Shown: one piece after another, positions 1 to 7,699 of the stretch
Layout of the letters: each line of letters starts with the position of its first letter
How positions within the stretch are numbered: the stretch's first letter is position 1
Assembly (NCBI GenBank): GCA_945827465.1
Contig: CALZOH010000146.1
Location: forward strand, 1-8,182
Direction: 5' to 3'
DNA: 8,182 nucleotides
Source: an uncultured Prevotellaceae bacterium
GTDB taxonomy: Bacteria; Bacteroidota; Bacteroidia; Bacteroidales; Bacteroidaceae
Notes under the pieces: generated by a model
What the model was told of the DNA's origin: nothing
The model's database searches: none
The model's input: the letters and a program-made list of their open reading frames with translations, nothing else
Position numbers and translations under genes: made by a program

Positions 1-3000
1 GAAGTCGGGATCGTTGAGGTAGACAAAGAGGGCCGGGCCCAGACTGTCGGCCGACTCGATCTGGTCGGAACCGCCCACGGTGAACTGCTCGGTGGAACCA
101 TTGGCCTCGAGCGTCTTCTCGCGGTTGACGGCGTAGAGACTGAGGCGACCGGAGGCATTGGTGTAGTTGATGTCGAGGGGAATGGGGATGCGGGTCTCGA
201 AGCTGCCGTTGCGCACGGAGTCGCTGCCTTCGTAGAGGGTCTTGGTGCGCTCATACATCACGTGAGGTTTGGAAGCATCGCCCACATTGTTGCGGCAGGT
301 AATGGTGTCTTGCGAGTCTTGCAACAGCAGGGAGAGCGTGCCGCGGTAGTCGGTGAGCCTCTGCCCCGAAGCCGACTCGATGTGCCCCTTCACGGTGGCA
401 ATGCTGCCGGCACGTAACTGAGGCAATGCACCCGGGCGAAGCGACTGCCCGTTGATGTTGTCGATAACCACCCTTTCAGTGGGCACGCGCAGAGTGAGGG
501 CAGGATCGCCCATTAGGGCATACTTTAACTTGTTGGAGGTGAAGTCCTGTTCCCAGGTGTTTTCGTCCGAAACGAGGTAGACCTTGGCCAACCGGGCTGC
601 ATCGCCAATGGTATAACGCCGGCCTTGGGAGTCCTTGCCCAAGACGAAGCGCATATAGTTGCGGTTAAGGTAGCGGTTATACTCTGAGTAGACGGCGCGT
701 GAAGCACTGTAGAAGGCCACGGCAGCCCCGTTCTTGTTGAGCATGGCCGTCTCGCCAATATTCTCGACGGGCATGTCAAAGGGAGTGAGCTCGCACGATG
801 CCACCACCCACATGGGTACGCGGGCCGAACTGAACGCCTTGAAGTCGGTGAGCGTAAGCACCTGCTCGTGCGAGATGGTGTAAGTAGCCCCATGGCCGGA
901 GTAGTTCATCACCAAGGCGCCCTTCTTCATGGCATTCTTCAGGAGCTCGGTCACGGTGGGATAAGTGTTACCAGTGGCCGTGGTCTGCCGCTCATAGGCA
1001 TCCCAATAGACGCGGCGGAGCAACATGTCGGGATAGTCGCGCACGAGTTGGTAATACACCGTGTCGGCATCCTTCATGTGACTGTTGGAGTCGCCGTCGT
1101 CGGCCATCATGTAGATGGTGTTCTTCCAGGCACCTACTTCGCCATTGCGCATGTAAGCGATGCTCTTGTCCACCAAGATTTGTGCATCGGCCACCGAGGT
1201 GACAGGGAATCGGCCCACGCCCAAGTCCATCTTGGCCGAGAAGACGTTGTCTCCCTCGCCGTCGTCGAGGAAGCCCAATATGTCATCGCTCACATAACTC
1301 GACACCTCGCTCACCGAGTTCTCCGACTCATAGCAGAGCAGGTAGTCGTCAGGGTCGAGCCCCTTGGTCTGAGAGGTCAGCATGCGGTTGTCCCACAACG
1401 AAGCACCGAAGAGCAATAAGTAACGCGGCATCTCATCATCGGTTTCGGCACGATCGTAGAGCATCTTCAAGTAACGGCGATAAGCGCCAAGATCGGGAGT
1501 ACCCGATGAGAACTCATTATAAAGATGGTCGGCCCTCACGATGCGCACCGACAGTCCCTCCTCGGTGTGATAGTCGGCCAAACGGCGGGCCTGCTCCATG
1601 AGCTTGCCGCTCGCAGGAATGATGATGACCATCTGGGCCGTCGAGTCGGCGTGGAGGTCTTGGTTGTCGATGCGACCCACCACCTCGGGCGCTGGATAAG
1701 TAGCGGCAGTGTTGAAGGCCACATAACGACGCGTGGCGTCGGAAAGGCGGAAGCGCAGGCGATCCCCGTCGAGGGTGACAGGTATCTCTTTCACCTCGTC
1801 ACCAGCCTCACCGATGCGCCAGATACGGGTATTGGCGTCAGCCCCTTCGAGCAGGAACTCGCGGTTGCCGGTGAGGTAATGAGAGAAGACCAGGAACTTG
1901 GTGTTGAGGCGCAACGTACGGTCGTAGTTGAGACAAATATAGTCTAAGCGCGCATCCTGCTGCTTCGTCGTACGCAGGCTCAGCGTGTTTTCACCATCGA
2001 TGAGGGAATAGGTTGCTGCCGAAGCTCCCGAAGAGGTCGAAACGGGCAGGTTAATCTGATAGTTGCCGTCGGAGGTAATGGCATGGTCATACTGTCCGCT
2101 GCTGTTGATGTTAATGTTCTTCAACGACTGTCCATTCAAAGTGGGAGTCACCACTTCGGTCACCGTACCGTGGGCACTCATCCTCACGGTGAGCCACGCC
2201 TTTTGGTCGGCCACGCGCTGAGGTGTGCTCAGGGTGTACGACTTCGACAAACCGCTGCTGAAGTTGTAACTGTCGAACAAGTGACGCCCACTGGTGAACC
2301 AGCTGAACACATCGTTTTCAATCAAGAGCCGCTCGGGATAAGTGGTCACCACCTCACCGGTGGCGGCACTCACCTCGGCTGCCGTTGTCACGCTGCGGGC
2401 ATCATCGCCTTCTGTGACGAAGTAATAGGAATAAGATGAATAGGGATTGATTTCACGCTCGCTGATGTAGCGGCCCGCCTGGGAGGAGTAAGCCCACGGC
2501 GTCCAGCGCAGAGTACCATTGGCAAAGAAGAGCACGTCGCCGGTACGACGCAGCAGGGGCACTTCTTCCAAGTCGTCGGTGTCGGCATCACTGCCCGAGT
2601 AGGCAATCGCCATCTTCTGCACCCGACCTCCATAACCATAGACCTTGACGCGACTCAGATCGTTAAAGCCCATCTGCTTGAGTTGGGCCGCCGAGAGTTG
2701 ATAGATACCTTCGTCAGCTACACGAATCTTGACCCACCGACCCTCGCGCAACACGGAATGAGCCGCATAGCGCGAAGCCGCGGAGGTGGTAGCACGCATC
2801 GACCGGGAGGCCGCAACAGGACTGCTCTCCAAACGGACACGATAACTCACCAACTTCTGCCACTCTCCGTCGCGACAGAGCAAGGGACAAATGTTCAACT
2901 CACCCACGCCCTCCTTGCGCGACACACCCACCTGCCAAGTATATTGCAGGGTGTCGCCTGCCACCATCCGACGCTTGCGCACCACACCCAACTCTGCCGA

Positions 3001-3216
3001 GGTGAGGGGCTCGTATTCGGGATACTCCATCTTCACCCAATAGCGGCGGCTCTGCCAATCTACACCCAACTCATAGAAATGATGAGCCGGTGGCAGCAAG
3101 CTGTCGCGCGTCAGCGTGGTCCAGTCAAGATGAATGAAATCGTCGGCACAGGCAGCAACGGCTCCCCATACCCACAGGCAACTACACCATATATATATTA
3201 GCAGAATTCTTCGCAT
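1..3216 (-). CDS. porU: PorU, type IX secretion system sortase / C-terminal signal peptidase (3' end cut by window edge)
   Basis: PorU is the cell-surface cysteine peptidase of the Bacteroidota type IX secretion system. It removes the C-terminal signal domain of secreted proteins and transfers them to a surface anchor (family knowledge). I translated the frame by hand: 1072 codons from the ATG at 3216 run to the left edge without a stop. A hydrophobic export signal lies at residues 4-22. A conserved region around WVKIRVADEGIYQLS (about 161-175) is followed by beta-rich sequence. The peptidase C25-like domain spans about 529-910, with YVSDDILGFLDD (641-652), DLGVGRFP (664-671), ADDGD (705-709), NYSGHG with catalytic His775, VVASCELT with catalytic Cys808, and GDPALTL (903-909). 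The 33-residue His-Cys spacing equals that recalled for P. gingivalis PorU (His657, Cys690). Perhaps 200 C-terminal residues are missing. The start lies 15 bases after the FAH-like stop, in the same frame, with no Shine-Dalgarno sequence; co-transcription is likely. Confidence 0.94.
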   Translation of the reverse strand, partial: MRRILLIYIWCSCLWVWGAVAACADDFIHLDWTTLTRDSLLPPAHHFYELGVDWQSRRYWVKMEYPEYEPLTSAELGVVRKRRMVAGDTLQYTWQVGVSRKEGVGELNICPLLCRDGEWQKLVSYRVRLESSPVAASRSMRATTSAASRYAAHSVLREGRWVKIRVADEGIYQLSAAQLKQMGFNDLSRVKVYGYGGRVQKMAIAYSGSDADTDDLEEVPLLRRTGDVLFFANGTLRWTPWAYSSQAGRYISEREINPYSSYSYYFVTEGDDARSVTTAAEVSAATGEVVTTYPERLLIENDVFSWFTSGRHLFDSYNFSSGLSKSYTLSTPQRVADQKAWLTVRMSAHGTVTEVVTPTLNGQSLKNININSSGQYDHAITSDGNYQINLPVSTSSGASAATYSLIDGENTLSLRTTKQQDARLDYICLNYDRTLRLNTKFLVFSHYLTGNREFLLEGADANTRIWRIGEAGDEVKEIPVTLDGDRLRFRLSDATRRYVAFNTAATYPAPEVVGRIDNQDLHADSTAQMVIIIPASGKLMEQARRLADYHTEEGLSVRIVRADHLYNEFSSGTPDLGAYRRYLKMLYDRAETDDEMPRYLLLFGASLWDNRMLTSQTKGLDPDDYLLCYESENSVSEVSSYVSDDILGFLDDGEGDNVFSAKMDLGVGRFPVTSVADAQILVDKSIAYMRNGEVGAWKNTIYMMADDGDSNSHMKDADTVYYQLVRDYPDMLLRRVYWDAYERQTTATGNTYPTVTELLKNAMKKGALVMNYSGHGATYTISHEQVLTLTDFKAFSSARVPMWVVASCELTPFDMPVENIGETAMLNKNGAAVAFYSASRAVYSEYNRYLNRNYMRFVLGKDSQGRRYTIGDAARLAKVYLVSDENTWEQDFTSNKLKYALMGDPALTLRVPTERVVIDNINGQSLRPGALPQLRAGSIATVKGHIESASGQRLTDYRGTLSLLLQDSQDTITCRNNVGDASKPHVMYERTKTLYEGSDSVRNGSFETRIPIPLDINYTNASGRLSLYAVNREKTLEANGSTEQFTVGGSDQIESADSLGPALFVYLNDPDF

Positions 3217-3231
3217 GAATCGTATTCTATC

Positions 3232-3843
3232 TTATCTCACATTAAAGTCAAGCACTCCCACCCCGTTGAGCTCGGCATGCACGTGTCCGCCGATGTCTAA
3301 GCGACAGGCAGGCGCTACAGCACCGCACAGCAGCAAGTCACCCTGACGCAACTGCATGTTGACACTCAAGCGCTCAATGAGTTCGTCTACCCGACTGTGC
3401 ATCTCGGCCAACGAGAAGGAGGCCACTTCCGACTGACCGTAACAGCCCTTCAGGCAGATATCACCCAACGGCCGGCCTTGCGTCTCGACGAAATCTCCCA
3501 CCACGGTGGAACCGTCGAACTGAGTGGCATTATCCCAAGGCAAGCCCGAGGCAGAGAGTTGCCGGCGCACGTCGTCGGCACAAACGTCGAGGGCCACCGT
3601 CACGGCATCGTAATAGCGGTGAGCGAAGCGACGGGGAATGCTCTTGCCCAAACGGCAGATGCGCACTGCCACATGAAAGGTACCAACCAAGCATTGCGTG
3701 AAGTGGGGAACGAACAAGGGTTTCCCATCCTTCAACAAAGTGGAATCAGCTTTCATCAAGACGACAGGGAACTGACTATTAAACGAAGTTTCTTCTTGAT
3801 TATTGTTCGACAGAGCATATTCTGTCACTACGATGATCTTCAT
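3232..3843 (-). CDS. Degenerate fumarylacetoacetate hydrolase (FAH)-family protein, probably not a normal metal-dependent enzyme
   Basis: 203 residues. The FAH fold is recognisable from the N-terminal MKII with Tyr9, the stretch VVLMKADSTLLKDGKPLF (27-44), RLGKSI (64-69), RFAHRYYDAVTVALD (72-86), FDGS (109-112), VGDFV (115-119), and a C-terminal run of Gly-rich strands ending in LDFNVR. Family members use a divalent metal held by an E-x-E pair and an Asp to hydrolyse, decarboxylate or isomerise beta-keto acids. Here the pair is Thr55 and His57, while the Asp is kept (Asp86, 29 residues on, the spacing recalled for FAHD1-type enzymes). The usual TGTPxGVG-like loop near the end reads CGAVAPAC (about 168-175). 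The frame is intact, so this is divergence and not a visible frameshift. It is the first gene of a two-gene unit with porU and has its own promoter. A structural or binding role linked to secretion is possible but unproven. Confidence 0.8.
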   Translation of the reverse strand: MKIIVVTEYALSNNNQEETSFNSQFPVVLMKADSTLLKDGKPLFVPHFTQCLVGTFHVAVRICRLGKSIPRRFAHRYYDAVTVALDVCADDVRRQLSASGLPWDNATQFDGSTVVGDFVETQGRPLGDICLKGCYGQSEVASFSLAEMHSRVDELIERLSVNMQLRQGDLLLCGAVAPACRLDIGGHVHAELNGVGVLDFNVR

Positions 3844-3877
3844 ATCCGATGGAATTGGGTTCTGTTTGACAGCGATG

Positions 3878-3911
3878 CAAAGTTACGCAAAGTAAACGGG
3901 CAGCCATCAAA
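3878..3911 (-). promoter_or_regulatory. Promoter of the FAH-like gene and porU
   Basis: On the minus strand, TAACTTTG (3885-3878) matches the Bacteroidota -7 consensus TAnnTTTG exactly. TTTG (3911-3908) lies 22 bases upstream as a -33 element, slightly wider than the usual 19-21. The predicted start of transcription is near 3871, giving a leader of about 28 bases before the ATG at 3843. The -33 bases are part of the T-tract of the upstream operon's terminator. Confidence 0.6.
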
Positions 3912-3943
3912 AAAAGCCTCCTAATCCACGAGGGACGGAGGCT
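3909..3943 (-). terminator. Rho-independent terminator of the etfB-etfA-acyl-CoA dehydrogenase operon
   Basis: Read on the minus strand, the seven-base arm AGCCTCC (3943-3937) pairs with GGAGGCT (3921-3915) around a 15-base loop, and a T run follows (3915-3909). A small inner pairing (TCC with GGA) is possible in the loop. It begins about 31 bases after the acyl-CoA dehydrogenase stop. The other strand has no T run, so it works in one direction. Confidence 0.85.
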
Positions 3944-3974
3944 CACCCTTAAAATTATTTCATCTATGAAACTC

Positions 3975-5678
3975 TCATTTGTAATTCAGCAAATCCTCGC
4001 TGCTGAGGTCGCTCATGAAGGTGAGGTGCTTGGCCACTTCACTTTCGGCCAAACGTACATACACGTGAGCACTCTTGGCGAAGAGCTCGGGAGCACGGGT
4101 GGCATCGTCGAGAATGAGCAGGGCCATGATGATGTCGGCCGTAATCTCATACAGGTGACGGGCCATGAAGTCGAGCTTCTCCTGGTCGGTATTGCTCTTC
4201 AAAGCTTCGAGCACTTCTTCATAACGAACTACGAGCTTGGCCACACGCTCCTTGAGCGGTTGCAAGTCGGCGCCCACCTCATTCTCCAACATCTCCTTGA
4301 TGATGCCCAGATAAGTACCGTTGGTGACGTAGCGGATGGCTGCTACAACCTGGAGCTGGGTAGTACCTTCGTAGATGGAGAAGATACGTGCATCACGGAA
4401 CAAACGCTGACACTTGTATTCCATAATGAAGCCCGAACCTCCGTGTACCGAGATGGCATCGTAAGCATTCTGGTTGGCATACTCAGAGTTCATACCCTTG
4501 GCCAGCGGCGTGAAGGCATCGGCCAAGCGGGTGTACTTCTTGAGTTCCTGACGCTCCTCAGGAGTGAGCTTGCGGTCACGCTGAATGTCTTCGAGTGCTT
4601 TGTAGATGTCGACGTAGCGAGCTGTCTGATATAAGAGCGAACGACCGGCATCCAACTTGGCCTTCATCGTGGCCAGCATATCATAGACAGCGGGGAAGTT
4701 GATGATCTTCTGACCGAACTGGGCACGCTCCTTGGCATAGGCTAAGGCTACGTTGTAGGCTTCCTGCTCTACGCCCACACTCTGAGCAGCAATACCCAGA
4801 CGGGCACCGTTCATCAGGGCCATGACATACTTGATCAGACCCATGCGGGTAGAACCGCACAACTCGGCCTTGGCATTCTTGTAAGTCAACTCGCAGGTGG
4901 GACTACCGTGAATACCCAACTTATGCTCGATGTGGCGTACATTGACACCACCCTGACGCTTGTCGTAAATAAACATGGAAAGACCGCGACCGTCCTTGGT
5001 ACCTTCTTCGCTACGAGCCAGCACCAAGTGAATATCAGAATCACCGTTAGTGATGAAGCGCTTCACACCATTGAGCAACCAGCAACCTTCTTCTTCCGAA
5101 TAAGTGGCTTTCAACATTACGCGCTGCAAATCGGAACCGGCATCGGGCTCGGTCAAGTCCATACTCATGGTCTCGCCGGCGCAAATGCGGGGAATGTACT
5201 TGGCACGCTGCTCCTCGGAACCGAATTCATACAATGTATCGATGCACGACTGCAAGGACCAAACATTCTGGAAACCGGCATCGGCAGCCGAAATCACCTC
5301 CGACAACATGGAGAAGGTGGTATTGGGAATGTTCAAGCCACCATAACGACGGGGCATGCTGATACCCCAAAGGCCGGCCTTGCGAGTGGCGTCGAGGTTC
5401 TCATAAGTCTTGGAAGCATAAATCATGCGTCCATTCTCAAGATGAGGACCTTCCAAGTCCACGCTTTCGGAATTGGGCTCAATGATGTTAGCGGCAATGT
5501 CACCCGTTATTTCGAGGATGCGATGATAGTTTTCGATGGCATCATCGTAATCCACGGGAGCATCTTCAAACTTGTCTTTATCTTCAAAGTTGCGCTCTTT
5601 GAGCTCAACGATTCTCTTCATTAAAGGATGATGAAGATGAAATTCCAATTCGGGATGGTCTGTATAGTAATTTGCCAT
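3975..5678 (-). CDS. Acyl-CoA dehydrogenase, long form with C-terminal helical extension
   Basis: 567 residues. FAD enzyme that introduces the alpha-beta double bond into an acyl-CoA (or runs in reverse as an enoyl-CoA reductase) and exchanges electrons with ETF. Visible landmarks: an N-terminal extension (1-45), a helical domain to about 165, the flavin/substrate motif LTEPDAGSD (175-183), NGVKRFITNG (203-212), RAQFGQKI (318-325), VHGGSGF (411-417), and IYEGTTQLQ (435-443) with the catalytic base expected at Glu437. Classical short- and medium-chain enzymes are about 380 residues; this one adds roughly 115 residues (451-567), predicted mainly helical, as in the DmdC-like branch with an acetyl-CoA dehydrogenase C-terminal-like domain. 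It starts 2 bases after the etfA stop, so coupling to ETF is certain by context. The acyl substrate cannot be read from sequence; short or branched chains are the likely class in an anaerobic fermenter. Confidence 0.93.
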   Translation of the reverse strand: MANYYTDHPELEFHLHHPLMKRIVELKERNFEDKDKFEDAPVDYDDAIENYHRILEITGDIAANIIEPNSESVDLEGPHLENGRMIYASKTYENLDATRKAGLWGISMPRRYGGLNIPNTTFSMLSEVISAADAGFQNVWSLQSCIDTLYEFGSEEQRAKYIPRICAGETMSMDLTEPDAGSDLQRVMLKATYSEEEGCWLLNGVKRFITNGDSDIHLVLARSEEGTKDGRGLSMFIYDKRQGGVNVRHIEHKLGIHGSPTCELTYKNAKAELCGSTRMGLIKYVMALMNGARLGIAAQSVGVEQEAYNVALAYAKERAQFGQKIINFPAVYDMLATMKAKLDAGRSLLYQTARYVDIYKALEDIQRDRKLTPEERQELKKYTRLADAFTPLAKGMNSEYANQNAYDAISVHGGSGFIMEYKCQRLFRDARIFSIYEGTTQLQVVAAIRYVTNGTYLGIIKEMLENEVGADLQPLKERVAKLVVRYEEVLEALKSNTDQEKLDFMARHLYEITADIIMALLILDDATRAPELFAKSAHVYVRLAESEVAKHLTFMSDLSSEDLLNYK

Positions 5679-5680
5679 AA

Positions 5681-6703
5681 TTATTTGCTGTTTTGCTTGT
5701 AATATTTGATGAGTTTAGGAACCACTTCTTCTACGGTACCCACGATAACGTAGTCGGCAATCTTATTGATTGGAGCCTCAGGATCGCTGTTGATGGATAT
5801 AATAATTCCGCTGTCCTGCATTCCGGCAATGTGCTGAATCTGTCCGGAGATACCGCAGGCGATATATACCTTCGGATGCACTGTCACACCGGTCTGACCA
5901 ATCTGACGGTCGTTATCAACAAAACCGGCATCAACAGCAGCACGACTGGCACCTACTTCGCCATGCAACTCCTTGGCCAACTGGAAGAGCATATCAAAAC
6001 CTTCCTTGCTACCCATTCCGTAACCACCGGCTACAACGATGGGAGCACCCTTGAGGTTGTGCTTGGCAGCCTCTACATGACGATCGATAACCTTCACCAC
6101 GTAGTCTGTAGTGGGAACATACTTAGCTACGTCACAAATAACCACTTCGCCGGCATAGTTCTCATCGAGCACTTGCTTTTGCATCACACCACTGCGAACA
6201 GTAGCCATCTGCGGACGGTGGTCGGGGTTAACGATCGTAGCTACAATGTTACCGCCGAATGCGGGACGAATCTGATAGAGCAACTGGTCGTAGTGCTTGC
6301 CCGTCTTGTTGTCATCATACGGACCGATTTCCAACTGTGTGCAGTCGGCGGTCAATCCGCTGGTCAACGAAGACGAAACACGCGGACCGAGGTCACGTCC
6401 GATAACGGTAGCACCCATCAAACAAATCTGAGGTTTTTCCTCTTTGAAAAGATTGACCAGAATGTCTGTGTGAGGAGCAGAAGTGTAAGGGAACAAACCT
6501 TCAGCATCAAACACGAAGAGTTTATCAACACCATAAGGCAGAATCTGCGTCTCTACCTTGCCGGTGATACCTGTTCCCGCAACTACGGCATGGAGTTCCA
6601 CACCTAATTGGTTAGCCAACTTGCGGCCTTTGGTGAGCAATTCCTGAGATACTTCCATCACGGTAGTACCTTCTATTTCGCAATATACAAATACGTTATT
6701 CAT
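5681..6703 (-). CDS. etfA: Electron transfer flavoprotein subunit alpha
   Basis: 340 residues, the normal length for the family. EtfA carries the FAD that shuttles electrons between an acyl-CoA dehydrogenase and its partner. The N-terminal half is the ETF alpha/beta domain (about 1-205). The C-terminal FAD-binding domain begins near 218 with PIVVAGGYGMGSKEGF (221-236) and continues through GASRAAVDAGF (251-261), QIGQTGVTVHP (267-277), and the alpha-subunit signature YIACGISGQIQHIAGM (280-295) followed by SINSDPEAPI (303-312). Arg254 and the QTG and HIAGM segments are those that contact FAD in the family. The gene starts 6 bases after etfB stops and ends 2 bases before the dehydrogenase, so the three are one transcript. 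Confidence 0.96.
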   Translation of the reverse strand: MNNVFVYCEIEGTTVMEVSQELLTKGRKLANQLGVELHAVVAGTGITGKVETQILPYGVDKLFVFDAEGLFPYTSAPHTDILVNLFKEEKPQICLMGATVIGRDLGPRVSSSLTSGLTADCTQLEIGPYDDNKTGKHYDQLLYQIRPAFGGNIVATIVNPDHRPQMATVRSGVMQKQVLDENYAGEVVICDVAKYVPTTDYVVKVIDRHVEAAKHNLKGAPIVVAGGYGMGSKEGFDMLFQLAKELHGEVGASRAAVDAGFVDNDRQIGQTGVTVHPKVYIACGISGQIQHIAGMQDSGIIISINSDPEAPINKIADYVIVGTVEEVVPKLIKYYKQNSK

Positions 6704-6709
6704 ATCTAA

Positions 6710-7579
6710 CTAACCAATAATCTTATCGTCCAACAATTCTTTGATCAAACCTTCGATATCGGCATCGCTACCGGTCATCGTCTTGCTTTCCTTAGCCTGG
6801 AAGGCAATGTTCTGCACAGCCTTCACCTTGGTGGGAGAACCGGCCAATCCGCACTGGTTGGGATCACCATTCACATCAGCCACGCTCCACTGATTCAGGG
6901 TCAGATAAGGACGCTCGTCATAGAGAGCCGACCAAGGCTCATCGCCTTTACGCTCCATCGGACAAGTGGCACGCTTGTACTTCATCACCAATTTGGCATT
7001 ACAAGGACGACAGGGTGCAGCACTGCCGTTCACCGTAATCACAATAGGCAACGGAGCCTCTACCGTTTCTACTCCACCGTCAATGTGACGACGAATGGTA
7101 GCCTTTCCGTTTTCAATCTTCAATATTTCCTCGGCATAGGTCACCTGGTTCAAGCCTAACTTCTGAGCCACCTGAGGACCCACCTGAGCGGTATCACCAT
7201 CAATAGCCTGACGACCTCCTATCACGATATCCACATCACCAATCTTTTCAATGGCTGTAGCCAAAGCATAAGAAGTGGCCAATGTATCGGCACCGGCAAA
7301 CAGACGGTCGGTCAACAACCAACCGGTGTCGGCTCCGCGATACAAACCTTGGCGAATGATCTCGCCGGCACGGGGAGGACCCATCGTAAGAAGTCCTACA
7401 CTACTTCCCGGATTCTCATCCTTGATGCGGAGAGCCTGCTCCAAGGCATTGAGGTCTTCGGGATTAAAGATGGCGGGAAGAGCAGCACGATTCACTGTTC
7501 CTTCCGGAGTCATAGCATCCTTGCCCACGTTGCGGGTGTCAGGCACCTGCTTGGCAAGAACTACAATTTTATAACCCAT
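6710..7579 (-). CDS. etfB: Electron transfer flavoprotein subunit beta, possibly of the NADH-using (bifurcating) type
   Basis: 289 residues, longer than the about 255 of human ETF-beta. Opens with YKIVVLAKQVPDT (3-15), then NPEDLNALEQALR (39-51) and the nucleotide-site segment GGRQAIDGDTAQVGP (121-135). Mitochondrial-type subunits have a DD-x-N-x-T version here that binds structural AMP; the GDTAQVGP form is the one I associate with electron-bifurcating ETFs that bind FAD and NADH. The family motif GLAGSPTKVKAV lies at 244-255. Between about 190 and 232 there is a longer linker with Cys190, Cys193 and Cys206, plus Cys243 just before the final motif. First gene of the operon; the ATG at 7579 follows an AT-rich leader without a Shine-Dalgarno sequence, and a consensus promoter lies about 90 bases upstream. 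Confidence 0.96.
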   Translation of the reverse strand: MGYKIVVLAKQVPDTRNVGKDAMTPEGTVNRAALPAIFNPEDLNALEQALRIKDENPGSSVGLLTMGPPRAGEIIRQGLYRGADTGWLLTDRLFAGADTLATSYALATAIEKIGDVDIVIGGRQAIDGDTAQVGPQVAQKLGLNQVTYAEEILKIENGKATIRRHIDGGVETVEAPLPIVITVNGSAAPCRPCNAKLVMKYKRATCPMERKGDEPWSALYDERPYLTLNQWSVADVNGDPNQCGLAGSPTKVKAVQNIAFQAKESKTMTGSDADIEGLIKELLDDKIIG

Positions 7580-7624
7580 ATATTATTATCTAATTTAATT
7601 GAACTGATTTATCTTGACGGGGAT

Positions 7625-7662
7625 GTAATGATGTCTAAGCTAAACTGCTTCACACCCATTAC
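7625..7662 (-). promoter_or_regulatory. Stem-loop at the 5' end of the etfB-etfA-dehydrogenase leader
   Basis: On the minus strand three nested helices fold back on each other: GTAATG (7662-7657) with CATTAC (7630-7625), TGT (7654-7652) with ACA (7634-7632), and AAGC (7650-7647) with GCTT (7640-7637), around the loop AGTTTA. That is 13 base pairs with small internal loops. The predicted start of transcription is near 7662, so the hairpin would sit at the extreme 5' end of the mRNA, where it could protect the transcript from decay or act in control. The rest of the leader (7580-7624) is AT-rich and looks unstructured. Confidence 0.5.
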
Positions 7663-7668
7663 GGGGCG

Positions 7669-7699
7669 CAAAATTACAAAAATATCATGGACCAACAAA
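7669..7699 (-). promoter_or_regulatory. Promoter of the etfB-etfA-acyl-CoA dehydrogenase operon
   Basis: On the minus strand, TTTG (7699-7696) is followed after exactly 19 bases by TAATTTTG (7676-7669). Both match the Bacteroidota -33 (TTTG) and -7 (TAnnTTTG) elements at the standard spacing. Transcription should begin near 7662, leaving an mRNA leader of about 80 bases. Confidence 0.75.

Noticed and set aside
525..2639. Several medium frames on both strands inside the porU region
   Set aside because: The uninterrupted 1072-codon porU frame with all catalytic motifs explains this DNA.
1..3216. Gingipain-type secreted protease instead of PorU
   Set aside because: The motif set (YVSDDILGFLDD, DLGVGRFP, ADDGD, GDPALTL) and the His-Cys context are those of PorU, and the FAH neighbour agrees with the porU locus.
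3232..3843. Frameshift as the cause of the odd FAH-like sequence
   Set aside because: Family landmarks stay in one frame on both sides of the changed metal site, so the difference is substitution and not a shift.
3966..5624. Long plus-strand frames antisense to the acyl-CoA dehydrogenase
   Set aside because: The dehydrogenase is certain by motifs, and these frames only reflect its codon bias on the other strand.
5693..6607. A 304-codon plus-strand frame antisense to etfA
   Set aside because: It mirrors the codon pattern of etfA, which is certain by motifs; the antisense product resembles no known family.
7677..7684. A second -7 box TATTTTTG directly upstream of the etf -7 element
   Set aside because: It fits TAnnTTTG but has no TTTG at the right distance upstream, unlike the box at 7669-7676.
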